Part shown: piece by piece, positions 45,475-53,359 of the stretch
Numbering within the stretch: the stretch's first letter is position 1
How the letters are laid out: the number at the start of each line of letters is the position of its first letter
DNA from: JBARDN01 sp963755705
GTDB lineage: Bacteria > Desulfobacterota > Binatia > Binatales > Binataceae
DNA: 64,000 nt
Direction of reading: 5' to 3'
Assembly: GCA_963755705.1 (NCBI GenBank)
Contig: CAVWKW010000006.1
Span: 20,527 to 84,526 of the forward strand
Translations under genes and position numbers: made by a program
Notes under the pieces: generated by a model
Databases searched by the model: none
The model's input: only the letters and a program-made list of their open reading frames with translations
Told to the model about the DNA's origin: nothing

Positions 45475-47335
45475 AGCGATCGGAACGGTGGCGCTTCTGC
45501 CGATATTGCCGCGCAGCCTCTCGGCGGCTGCGACAGCCCCGAAGCTGATCAGGTGCCGTCCTACCGATGCGTCGTGGCCCTCGCACGCGGCTTGGAAGCA
45601 GCTCAACGACGCGGTGGGCGGAAACCTGATTCCCGTGGACTTTCCGCTCTCGGTACTCAAATCGGACCCGGACGGTGCTGCCGCCAAGGAGCTTCTCGCG
45701 AACCTGAAGAACCCTTACTACATACGCGAGCAGGCTGGGCTAACACAGACCCTCGGATGGATAGACGCATGGAAGACCAGCCCGAGCGTCTACGCGGTCG
45801 CGGCCCGAAATGCGCAGGACATCGCGACGGCCGTCAACTTTGCCCGCAACAACAACTTGCGTCTGGTGATCAAAGGCGGCGGCCATAGCTTCCAGGGCAC
45901 CTCCGATGCGCCCGATTCGCTTCTGATCTGGACGCGCAACATGCACGACCTCGAGATGCATGACGCATTCGTGCCACAAGGATGCCAGCATACGATCCAG
46001 CCCCAACCGGCGGTGACGGTTGGCGCCGGGACGATCGGAGTTCAGGCGTACGACGCGGTCACCACTAAAGGCGGGAAATACATCCAGGGTGGCGGATGCA
46101 TGACCGTGGGCCTTGCGGGCCTGGTTCAAAGCGGAGGCTTCGGGAGTTGGTCGAAGCACTATGGAACTGCCGCGGGAAACCTGCTCGAAGCCGAAGTAGT
46201 GACCGCCGACGGCCAAATCCGAATCGCCAACGCATGTACAAATCCAGATCTGTTCTGGGCGCTCAAAGGCGGGGGTGGCGGCACCTTTGCGGTGGTCAGC
46301 AAGATGACCTTGCGCGCGCACGATCTCCCCGAGTTCTTCGGCGTCGCCACCTTCAAGGTCAAGGCTGCGTCGGACGATGCATACAAGCGACTGCTACTCG
46401 AGTTCGTAAGCTTCTACAAAGAGCATCTTTTCAACGACCGTTGGGGAGAGCAGGTTCACCTGAAACCCGACAACACGCTTGAGGTCAGCATGCTCTCGCA
46501 TGGGTTGGATGGCGAGCAGGTGAAAAAGACCTGGCAACCGTTTATGGATTGGGTGGCGCAGTCGTCCAATGGATGCTCGATTCAGGGGCGAGCGAATCTC
46601 GGGAGCATCCCGGCGCGACATTACTGGGATCCGCAGTGGTGGAAGGAGCACTGGCCCGAGATTGTTTTTCCTCGAAATGGCAGCTTACTAGACGCGGTGA
46701 TTGACGATGTCCTCGTACGGGTGAAGGAGCAGCCTTCCCTGAGTTTCGATCCGCGGCCCGGCGCGCAGCCGAATAACGCGTGGTGGAAGGGAGACACAGG
46801 CGACTGCGGGGCCTTCTTGTGGGGGTTCGAGTCGCTATGGCTGCCGGACTCGCTACTCGAGGCAGGCGCCCAGGCTCGTCTGGCAGACGCGCTATTTGCA
46901 AGTTCGCGGATCTTCGATGTCCAACTGGCGTTCAACAAGGGGCTCGCCGGAGCTCCGCCCGATGCGATCGCAGGAGCAACGGACACTGCGATGAATCCGG
47001 CGGTCCTGAGTGCCTTCGCGCTGGCGATCGTGGCCGACGGGCAAGGACCCGCTTATCCGGGAATCCCCGGTCATGAGCCGTCGGTCGCGGAAGGCCGGAA
47101 AACTGCGGCGCGGATCGATCAATGCGTGAATCAACTGCGCGCCGTCGCCGGCGACAACGGAGCCTACGTCAGCGAGAGCAACTACTTCCAGCGGGATTGG
47201 CAGCAAGCGTACTGGGGCAGCAATTACCCGCGCCTTGCCCAGATAAAACAGAAATACGATCCGGATGGGCTGTTCTTCGTCCATAACGGAGTCGGCTCGG
47301 AAAAGTGGAGCACTGACGGTTTCACCAGGTTATAA
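45452..47335 (+). CDS. FAD-binding oxidoreductase with BBE domain, Tat-exported
   Basis: This 627-residue protein has a twin-arginine-type signal (RRRTFLKAIGTVALLPILP). It has the FAD-binding PCMH domain (VYAVAARNAQDIATAVNFAR, LVIKGGGHSFQGTS with the His usually linked to FAD, GGGCMTVGLAGLVQSGGFGS) and the C-terminal berberine-bridge-type domain (NYFQRDWQQAYWGSNYPRL, KYDPDGLFFVHNGVG). Such enzymes oxidise sugars, alkaloids or alcohols with oxygen. The signal predicts a folded, FAD-loaded export to the periplasm. The start overlaps the transporter fragment. Confidence 0.92.
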   Translation: MRRRTFLKAIGTVALLPILPRSLSAAATAPKLIRCRPTDASWPSHAAWKQLNDAVGGNLIPVDFPLSVLKSDPDGAAAKELLANLKNPYYIREQAGLTQTLGWIDAWKTSPSVYAVAARNAQDIATAVNFARNNNLRLVIKGGGHSFQGTSDAPDSLLIWTRNMHDLEMHDAFVPQGCQHTIQPQPAVTVGAGTIGVQAYDAVTTKGGKYIQGGGCMTVGLAGLVQSGGFGSWSKHYGTAAGNLLEAEVVTADGQIRIANACTNPDLFWALKGGGGGTFAVVSKMTLRAHDLPEFFGVATFKVKAASDDAYKRLLLEFVSFYKEHLFNDRWGEQVHLKPDNTLEVSMLSHGLDGEQVKKTWQPFMDWVAQSSNGCSIQGRANLGSIPARHYWDPQWWKEHWPEIVFPRNGSLLDAVIDDVLVRVKEQPSLSFDPRPGAQPNNAWWKGDTGDCGAFLWGFESLWLPDSLLEAGAQARLADALFASSRIFDVQLAFNKGLAGAPPDAIAGATDTAMNPAVLSAFALAIVADGQGPAYPGIPGHEPSVAEGRKTAARIDQCVNQLRAVAGDNGAYVSESNYFQRDWQQAYWGSNYPRLAQIKQKYDPDGLFFVHNGVGSEKWSTDGFTRL

Positions 47336-47411
47336 GCGGGCCGCCGCGGATGGGAAATAAGGTCAGCGCCAGCCCGGCGATATCATTGCTCCGCAATACC
47401 GACGCAGCACT

Positions 47412-48506
47412 TCACGCGGCGCGGTTGAGAACCATGTAGTGCAGGCCCTTTGAGATTGGCGCGAGACCGCTTGCGATCAGCGACCAGCTGTCGCCGCTGT
47501 CGTCGGTTGCGAATACCTCGCCGGAGGTTGTGCCGACGAATGCCGAGAATGAGGTGCCGCATTCCTCAAGCGTCATTGCCTCGATTGCGGAGCTCCACTG
47601 CTCGGGCGCGGGCAGGCCGCCACCGAGGATCTGCCAGGTGCGGCCCCGGTCGCGGCTGAGTCCGATTCGCGAGCCGGCGAACCCGGTCTGCATCCAGGTG
47701 AATGGATTGCCGCGCGCGCCAGACGCGAGCAACACGTCGGCGTGGCTTGGCAGATACGTGAGCTGATCCGGATAGCCGCCGATGGGCGATTTCGTATCGC
47801 TGTAGCGCACCCAGCTCTTTCCGCGGTCCTCGCTCACGCACAGGCCGGTGCCGCCCATCATGTAGAGCCGCCACGGACTCTTCGGATGGATCACGAGTCG
47901 ATGTACGTCGAAGTCAAAGCCCTCTTCGAAGCCGGAAATCTCCTGCCAGGTCTCGCCCCCATCCGTGCTTCTCAGCAGATCTCCCTGCTCGATGCTTGCG
48001 TAAACGGTCGCGGGATCGTCCGGCGCGACGGTGATCACCTTGACGTGCGCCTTGTGAGGCGGTCCCGGGAAGGTCCAGCGCGCGACGCCTGCGCCGGCCC
48101 TGAGCGACGGGCACTCGCGCCAGTTCGCGCCGAGATCATCGCTCAGGTAGAAGTGGGCCGGCTCAGTTCCTGCGAACAGCCTAAGCCTCCCGTTCAGTAT
48201 CGTGGCGCCAAGACTGTATACATCGTTGTGCGCGATTCCGTGGTCGCGACGCTCCCAGCTTTTGCCATTGTCGCGGCTCATCATGACGCCGCCGTGATAA
48301 ATCGCCGCGAGCATCAGGTCAGACTGCGGAATGATCATCGAGCTGATGTGCGAGCCCTTAAGCGCTCGCGTGCCGACCCGCCAGCCGCGAGGCTCTTGCG
48401 TGCGTTCGAGTGTCACGATGCCGTCGGCGGTGCCGACCAGAAGCTCGCGCGACGGAGAATCAGAGGAGTAAACCGAGGTGCCGCTATGCGTCAGGGCGAT
48501 TGCCAT
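47412..48506 (-). CDS. BNR/sialidase-like beta-propeller repeat protein
   Basis: This 364-residue protein is built of repeats with the Asp-box pattern S-x-D-x-G-x-x-W: MSRDNGKSWERR, LSDDLGANWRE, RSTDGGETWQE, VSEDRGKSWVR, LSRDRGRTWQI and TDDSGDSWSL. Between them are strands typical of beta-propellers. There is no signal peptide. Related proteins are glycosyl hydrolases or plain scaffolds; catalytic residues of sialidases were not seen, so an enzymatic role is not claimed. It is convergent with the FAD oxidoreductase. GGAGAACC lies upstream of the ATG. Confidence 0.88.
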   Translation of the reverse strand: MAIALTHSGTSVYSSDSPSRELLVGTADGIVTLERTQEPRGWRVGTRALKGSHISSMIIPQSDLMLAAIYHGGVMMSRDNGKSWERRDHGIAHNDVYSLGATILNGRLRLFAGTEPAHFYLSDDLGANWRECPSLRAGAGVARWTFPGPPHKAHVKVITVAPDDPATVYASIEQGDLLRSTDGGETWQEISGFEEGFDFDVHRLVIHPKSPWRLYMMGGTGLCVSEDRGKSWVRYSDTKSPIGGYPDQLTYLPSHADVLLASGARGNPFTWMQTGFAGSRIGLSRDRGRTWQILGGGLPAPEQWSSAIEAMTLEECGTSFSAFVGTTSGEVFATDDSGDSWSLIASGLAPISKGLHYMVLNRAA

Positions 48507-48734
48507 GTGGGTTCTCCTTGAAGAGAGGGGTTCGCAAACCGATTATGCGTCTGCGCCCACCGCAAACGCAAAGTCGCGAACGCGCTTTCCCTATTCAACA
48601 ACCCGTGAGCGGGACACTCCAGCCTCACGCTGAACCCAAAGAGAAGGCAAGGCAATTCTCAGGTTTTCACGCCAGTCCCCATTTTGATGGTCTTAAGACC
48701 GCCCGTCGCTGCAGATGTTTGTCTGTCAGTCCCG

Positions 48735-49139
48735 TCAATCCGAAGGGGACACCCGCAAATGGTTATTGACGCCTCGTACTCCGCTAGAATTTTTAGCGAT
48801 TGCTCCAGCGCGTGCGGCCATGTCTGAATTCTGTACGTGGCCCCTTAACGTCACAATACCGGCCGTGGTGCTGACATGGATCTCGTTCGAGTGGATGTCT
48901 TTGCCACTCACGAAAGCGGCTTTTACCTCGGTAGTGATCTTCGTATCATCCATTGCCGTGACCGTTCCGTGATACACGTTCTTGGCTGCCCCTTCGCTGT
49001 CTTCGCCAGCCCGATCCATCGAAGTGCCGGCTGACGCCGCTGGGCTGCTGCTCGCGTCCTGAGCAATGGCTGGGATCGACAAACCGATTCCCAGCACGAT
49101 CGCCGGTACGATAGCTAATATCTTGTTTCTGCAACTCAT
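48735..49139 (-). CDS. BON domain-containing exported protein
   Basis: This 134-residue protein has a signal peptide (ILAIVPAIVLGIGLSIPAIA, cleaved near AIAQ) and one BON domain: TAMDDTKITTEVKAAFVSGK, HVSTTAGIVTLRGHV and RGVNNHLRV. BON domains bind lipid or attach to membranes, and OsmY-type members respond to osmotic stress. It is 30 bases downstream of the Thr-rich lipoprotein gene on the same strand. Location: periplasm. Confidence 0.9.
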   Translation of the reverse strand: MSCRNKILAIVPAIVLGIGLSIPAIAQDASSSPAASAGTSMDRAGEDSEGAAKNVYHGTVTAMDDTKITTEVKAAFVSGKDIHSNEIHVSTTAGIVTLRGHVQNSDMAARAGAIAKNSSGVRGVNNHLRVSPSD

Positions 49140-49169
49140 AGTCTTATTTCTTCCTTGATACTCAACGTA

Positions 49170-49637
49170 TTAGTATGGATTCGTCGTAGTGGTCGTCGTT
49201 GTCTGAGACGGTTCGTCGCCATTTCCGTTCCACGAAGTCGTGGTCTGTTTCTGTACCGAACCGTCGCCAGATGTAGTAGTCCTCTTCTGCACGGTAGTTC
49301 CGTTTCCCCAGCTCGAAGACGTGGTTGTTTCGTTGGGCCCTGGCGCCATTACCACTGGGGTTAGTACTTGTACGACGGGCGACGGAGCCATCACGACTGG
49401 GGGACTCGTTACCACGCTCGAGTAGGCGGGCGTGGTGCTCGTCACGGTGCCATTGGGATACTGAGTCGTGGTCGTGGTGCTACTGGTCGTTATCGGCGGC
49501 GCGACATACACCGCGGGCGCAGTGGTGGAATATTCAGTGGTCGTCGTCGTGGGCGGCACCTCTTCAGCGCAAGCGCCAATAAAGCCGACCGATATCGTGA
49601 CTGCCACGGCGAGGGCTACATTTTTCAGAAGTTTCAT
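49170..49637 (-). CDS. Thr-rich low-complexity lipoprotein
   Basis: This 155-residue protein has a lipoprotein signal (VALAVAVTISVGFIGAC, lipobox IGAC), and the rest is almost only Thr, Ser, Pro and Val (PPTTTTTEYSTT, TTSSTTTTTQYPNG, QTTTTTTTNPY). It contains repeated GNGTTVQKRTTT and GDGSVQKQTTT units. No fold is predicted. It is probably an outer-membrane or periplasmic anchor with a disordered tail. It lies upstream of and near the BON gene. The leader carries the 101-bp element described at 49814-49914. Confidence 0.82.
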   Translation of the reverse strand: MKLLKNVALAVAVTISVGFIGACAEEVPPTTTTTEYSTTAPAVYVAPPITTSSTTTTTQYPNGTVTSTTPAYSSVVTSPPVVMAPSPVVQVLTPVVMAPGPNETTTSSSWGNGTTVQKRTTTSGDGSVQKQTTTSWNGNGDEPSQTTTTTTTNPY

Positions 49638-49813
49638 TCTTATATTACCTCCATTGGATACTTTAGTTCGGCAGCAGGGAGCCCAGGTTCATGCCAACAA
49701 AGTTCAACATCAAAGCGTCGGTGCTGATCTGTCAAACGACACCGATTAGCCGGAGGGCGAGGAATAATAACCACGACGCCTCCTCCGCGAGCCTTGGATC
49801 CTTGTTATTGAGA

Positions 49814-49914
49814 TTGGTCTAGCGGGAGGTGGTCAAAGGCGAGCGGAAGAACCACCTTAGAGCTGGATCAGATTCGGACTCGATTCTTATATCGATCCCT
49901 ACTTGCTCATATTA
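49814..49914. repeat. Shared upstream element, copy A
   Basis: This stretch (starting TTGGTCTAGCG, with GTGGTCAAAGGCG and GCTGGATCA inside, ending ATATTA) matches 50612-50721 over about 100 bases at roughly 75 to 80 percent. It lies ~180 bases upstream of the Thr-rich lipoprotein gene. It has no reading frame of note. Confidence 0.75.
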
Positions 49915-49992
49915 CATGGGGCGTGAAGCAAAGACACCGCAAGACTTCTCCGTTTGGTTATGTGGAGTACCGAAAATACCGGTTGAAAAGGT

Positions 49993-50148
49993 GTGAGAGA
50001 TTTTTTTCGGCTTGGCGTAACGATCAAAAGACCTGCAGCCGACGCTGTACAGCCCGCGGTCGAAAGTAAACAGCCGAAGGCGACCCGGCCGCTGGCGGCG
50101 GCGAACGTGCAGCTGATGATGCAGGGCGAGGATCCCGCTGTTACTTAG
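49993..50148 (+). CDS. Doubtful 51-residue frame
   Basis: A GTG-started frame begins RDFFRLGVTIKRPAADAVQP and ends VQLMMQGEDPAVT, stop at 50146-50148. A weak AAAAGG precedes it. The amino-acid composition is plausible but the family is not recognised, and the high-GC context makes chance frames likely. Confidence 0.2.
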   Translation: MRDFFRLGVTIKRPAADAVQPAVESKQPKATRPLAAANVQLMMQGEDPAVT

Positions 50149-50215
50149 GCGACCAGGTTGCCGGAGGTATCCTTCGGAGCTTCACGCAGTATGCACGCGC
50201 TATGATTGGATGCAG

Positions 50216-50533
50216 CTAAAGTCTCTCTCTGACTGAGACAACCTTTCGAGCGTCGTCATCTTTTGCCTGGCCAGGGCTTAATGCCAGCAGGTCGCTGAGT
50301 TCACCTACAGTCTGATTCGCGTTGTGCAGTTGATCGTGTAATTTGTCCGCGCTTCTCTTTACTTCCGGTCTGGCGACGGCCGGTTTACTCTTTCTAATGG
50401 ATGTAGAAATGGTGCTCAGCACCTTATACATCGCCTTCGTATAAAGCTTGGACCATGTCAACTCTGCGACCAACGCCTCTTTTACTGATGTGGTCTCCGT
50501 CACGCTAGTTTCTACGTTATCATCAATTGCCAA
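50216..50533 (-). CDS. Hypothetical protein, 105 residues
   Basis: This is a small soluble protein without signal or membrane segment. The N-terminus is acidic and Thr/Val-rich (DDNVETSVTETTSVKEALVA), the centre basic (ISTSIRKSKPAVARPEVKRS), then a helix-like LHDQLHNANQTVGELSDLLA. No family is recognised. GTGAGGAAACG upstream gives a moderate ribosome binding site. Its leader holds copy B of the repeated element (50612-50721), so it may be controlled together with the Thr-rich lipoprotein. Confidence 0.6.
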   Translation of the reverse strand: MAIDDNVETSVTETTSVKEALVAELTWSKLYTKAMYKVLSTISTSIRKSKPAVARPEVKRSADKLHDQLHNANQTVGELSDLLALSPGQAKDDDARKVVSVRERL

Positions 50534-51279
50534 TTTCGTTTCCTCACAACCCTTCTCTTAAGAAAAGGGAAGATATATTCGGACCTCTTTGAGGCCTTGC
50601 TTGCGGGCGGGTTGGTCTAGCGAAAAGTGGTCAAAGGCGGGCGGAAGGGCCACCATTGGGCTGGATCAAGTTCGGACCAGACTTTACTAGAATCGATCCC
50701 GACTCAACCTGAACTATATTAGGTGTCATACACAAAGCGAATGCAAATCAGACATCTTCGTTATATCAATAACGAAGAGCGTCGATTAGCCACGGCCTGT
50801 ACTCGAAGCCAACGATCCCCAGCGAAGCGAATCGAGTCAATCGCGCGCGATGCGAGAATCAAGTCAGCTGAGATACTAGCGTCTTCTATCTCCGCAGAGA
50901 CGTTTGAATATGATCGTGGCAAGCATCACCATGCTCAGTCGATGATTGCAGGCACCAAACTCGCCGACTGTTCGAGAGGGCGCGTGGTTTTCGCGTGGAC
51001 GCGAGAAATGCCCGATATCTGTCGTCAAACCAGAAGTCAGAGGCGTACTGGGTGGAGGCCGGGTGCTGGCGTCATTCGGCCGAAAGACGCCATTATCTCG
51101 CGGTGTTCCCGGCAGACCCGCAATTCTAGTAGTTCTCCGGCAGCACATAGGTGCCGTGAGGGACATCTTCAAAAAAAACCCCAAGATTGTTCGCCTTTGT
51201 GCTGCGGAGAACAAGATCGTTTCCCTTAAGCTCCGGCAAGCGATATACTGAGGTTCGTACAGCCAAAAAGGGTGTTGTT
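50534..51279. other. Long gap with copy B of the upstream element and no recognisable gene
   Basis: Besides the repeat at 50612-50721 the region holds only Arg-rich open frames on both strands that overlap one another and match no family. It presumably contains the promoters of the divergent hypothetical gene and the Crp/Fnr regulator. A non-coding RNA cannot be excluded but none is visible. Confidence 0.4.
50612..50721. repeat. Shared upstream element, copy B
   Basis: This copy (TTGGTCTAGCGAAAAGTGG, GCTGGATCAAGTTCGGACC, ATCGATCCC, TATATTA) is related to 49814-49914, but 9 bases longer. It begins about 79 bases upstream of the hypothetical gene at 50216-50533. Both copies precede minus-strand genes, which suggests a common promoter or regulator site. 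Confidence 0.75.
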
Positions 51280-52122
51280 TTGCATGAAATACAAAGTGGA
51301 CGCGACACTGATTTCGACAGGCTGAGGAAGTTTGACGCCCTCTCGTCTTTATCCTCCCCCGCACTTATTTTGCTTGCAGGCGCGCTCGCGCTGTCCGATT
51401 TCAGACGTTACGAAATAATTCTCCGCGAAGCCGCACTCGCGTCGGAGGCTAACATTCTCATGCGCGGCGTCGCTCGAGTAACCTGTCTGGGTGCTCACGG
51501 CGAGCGCGCGACCGTCGCCCTGCTTGCCCCGGGCCCGATTCCCGAGTTCCCTTCTCATCCGATCAGTCGCTCCGATTTCCAATGCGAAGCTTATAGCGAT
51601 TGTAGAGTCGGCAGTCTTACTTGGAGAGATTTCGACCGCATTCTCTTGAATTCCTCAGAGTCGGCGGTCAAGACCTTCCATGAGAACGATTTGAAACATT
51701 GGTATCGTCTGCTGCTGCGCAGCTCCAGTTTTTTTAGTCTCGGGCTTCACGAGCGCATCGGAACGGCGCTGCTCGAGTTATGTTCGGACTTTGGAATCGA
51801 AGATGCGCGCGGCACGTTACTTAGCATGTCCTTCAGCCACCAAGACATCGCCAGCCTGGTTGGCGCTACGCGACCGAGAGTCACCGAACATCTGGCCCAG
51901 CTTGAGCGCGAGAACATTTTGATTCGCCAGGGGCGTCAATTCATCGTCTGCGCCGATAAGCTGGATGAGTCGATGAACATGCACCTTATGCAAGGAACGG
52001 AAATCCATAACCCGCTCGCTGATATGCGGCCTAAACCGACCGCCTCCCTGAAGCTGGCAGGAGAGGTTGATTCGCACCGAGGGAGGAGGATCGCGTTGCA
52101 TCCGAGTCATGCGTTAAATTAA
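51280..52122 (+). CDS. Crp/Fnr family transcriptional regulator
   Basis: This regulator of about 280 residues has a cyclic-nucleotide-binding-like N-terminal part (ILMRGVARVTCLGAHGERAT, then LLAPGPIPEF) and a winged helix (MSFSHQDIASLVGATRPRVT, then HLAQLERENILIRQGRQFIV). The effector pocket is not clearly of the cAMP type and there are no FNR-type cysteines, so the signal is unknown. The frame is open back to ATG 51187, but the extra residues are Arg-rich and unlike the family. TTG 51280, with AAAAAGGG about 7 bases upstream, is preferred. It lies close to BON, catalase and redox genes and may govern a stress response. Confidence 0.87.
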   Translation: MHEIQSGRDTDFDRLRKFDALSSLSSPALILLAGALALSDFRRYEIILREAALASEANILMRGVARVTCLGAHGERATVALLAPGPIPEFPSHPISRSDFQCEAYSDCRVGSLTWRDFDRILLNSSESAVKTFHENDLKHWYRLLLRSSSFFSLGLHERIGTALLELCSDFGIEDARGTLLSMSFSHQDIASLVGATRPRVTEHLAQLERENILIRQGRQFIVCADKLDESMNMHLMQGTEIHNPLADMRPKPTASLKLAGEVDSHRGRRIALHPSHALN

Positions 52123-52373
52123 TTCTCCCATCCGATGAGAGCTTGCCAAGGGAATGCGTCATTGACGCGAGCCCGCCGACCTCGCTTCCACAGTGAGGAC
52201 AAAGTGCGTCAGATACGGCCTGTGGTTGTAGCCATATGCAATCTGCCGGGCATCGATCAGCGTTTCTTCGTTCGATTTTTCGAACGGGAACCGCTTTTCA
52301 TGTTGAACGCGCGCGAAAGCGATGCTCGCGGTTGGATGGCTACGCAGAGCGCACGATTGGCAGACGTGGACCA

Positions 52374-53315
52374 TCACTCTCCCTTGCTGCGGTCATCGTA
52401 CGAGATGGAGTAAGCGGCTGACCGCGCCAGCGGAATCGGATCGGCCGAGAGACTGATACCGTCCGTTATGTTGGTCGGGTCGAACACGAGACGGCGCTCA
52501 TCGGCGGCGCTGGTTGGGGAGATTCGGGTCACCTCCAGCCGTCCCAGCTCGACCAGGGGCCGGTCCGCCGGCCACAAGGCGGTGACATCGTCTGTCGGAT
52601 CGCCCTCGCCAGCCAATTGCAATAGGAGGCGGAACGCGACAGGACCGTTTCTCAATCGGCCTTCGAGCTCCTCGCGCAGGAAGTTCGTGCTGCGTGTGCT
52701 CGCAACATCTGGGGAGAGATAGGATTCCCCGGCTTCGGGCGTCCAGCGATAGCGGCCGAATCGGCTGGTGCCATCCGCGGCAGTGAATTTAAAAGCATGC
52801 TCCGCATAATAGCTGGCCCGCCCGTAGCTGGCCGGCACCGGCTTCTGCATCAGACGCTCAATAAACGCGCGTGTGGCAGGATGACTATTCAGAAAGCGCG
52901 GGACCGCATCGGTTGCAGGCTTGCCGCTAGCGGGATCGGGGAGTTGCGCACGCAGAAAAGCGAGAAACTCCTCAGGTGTCCGCGCGGGAAACCCTTCGAT
53001 GTGGAGCGCCAGGATGTCGGCGTTCTTGCCATCGGGCAACTGGAATTTAACCGCCAGGGCGCGAGCGTTCGGAATGCCATCGTGTACCTCCGGATCCCCG
53101 CTCGAATTGGAGAACCGCACTACGGTCGGGACCGCTTGCCCTTGCAGATGTGGTGCCCGGCTCACAGCGCCCGCCGATGCCGAACCGCGAAACGTGCCCG
53201 AGCAGACGAGGCCCTTGGCGTGAACGGGACGAAACCCGAGATGCGGACCGGCTAGCGCCCGCATGGTCTCCACGAGTTGAGCAACAACGGTTGGTGATGC
53301 GACGGATCCTGACAT
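52374..53315 (-). CDS. Small catalase-related haem protein (SrpA-like)
   Basis: This 313-residue catalase-fold protein has the catalytic His in FRPVHAKGLVCSGTF, the RFSNSSGDPEVHDG and NARALAVKFQLPDG segments, and the later RASYYAEHAFKF. It lacks the extra C-terminal part of full catalases, as in catalase-related peroxidases. Expected role: haem-dependent breakdown of hydrogen or organic peroxides. No signal peptide is present. GGAGGGAGG lies just upstream of the ATG. It is 44 bases from the Rieske-AIF gene on the same strand. Confidence 0.9.
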   Translation of the reverse strand: MSGSVASPTVVAQLVETMRALAGPHLGFRPVHAKGLVCSGTFRGSASAGAVSRAPHLQGQAVPTVVRFSNSSGDPEVHDGIPNARALAVKFQLPDGKNADILALHIEGFPARTPEEFLAFLRAQLPDPASGKPATDAVPRFLNSHPATRAFIERLMQKPVPASYGRASYYAEHAFKFTAADGTSRFGRYRWTPEAGESYLSPDVASTRSTNFLREELEGRLRNGPVAFRLLLQLAGEGDPTDDVTALWPADRPLVELGRLEVTRISPTSAADERRLVFDPTNITDGISLSADPIPLARSAAYSISYDDRSKGE

Positions 53316-53359
53316 GGTGGACCTCCCTCCTGGATGCGGCTAGGTACCTCAGATGGTGG

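Larger units (their letters stand above)
49638..50215. other. Gap with one upstream element and a doubtful small frame
   Basis: This 580-base stretch holds the repeat element at 49814-49914 and a 51-codon frame (49993-50148). No RNA gene was recognised. The A+T-rich stretch around 49945-50010 is a likely promoter area for the minus-strand lipoprotein gene or for the doubtful frame. Confidence 0.4.

Noticed and set aside
49280..49560. Direct-repeat array resembling CRISPR in the Thr-rich gene
   Set aside because: The repeats are short degenerate Thr/Ser codon runs (GTCGTGGT-like) without constant spacers; they come from low-complexity coding sequence.
50723..51364. Three overlapping open frames on both strands left of the Crp/Fnr gene
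   Set aside because: All are Arg/Ser-rich, overlap one another in conflicting frames and match no family; typical chance frames of GC-rich DNA.
52135..52413. 92-codon and 72-codon frames between the Crp/Fnr and catalase genes
   Set aside because: They overlap on opposite strands, one runs into the catalase end, and neither looks like a protein. A small hairpin at 52269-52286 (CGTTCGA-TTTT-TCGAACG) is the only structure.
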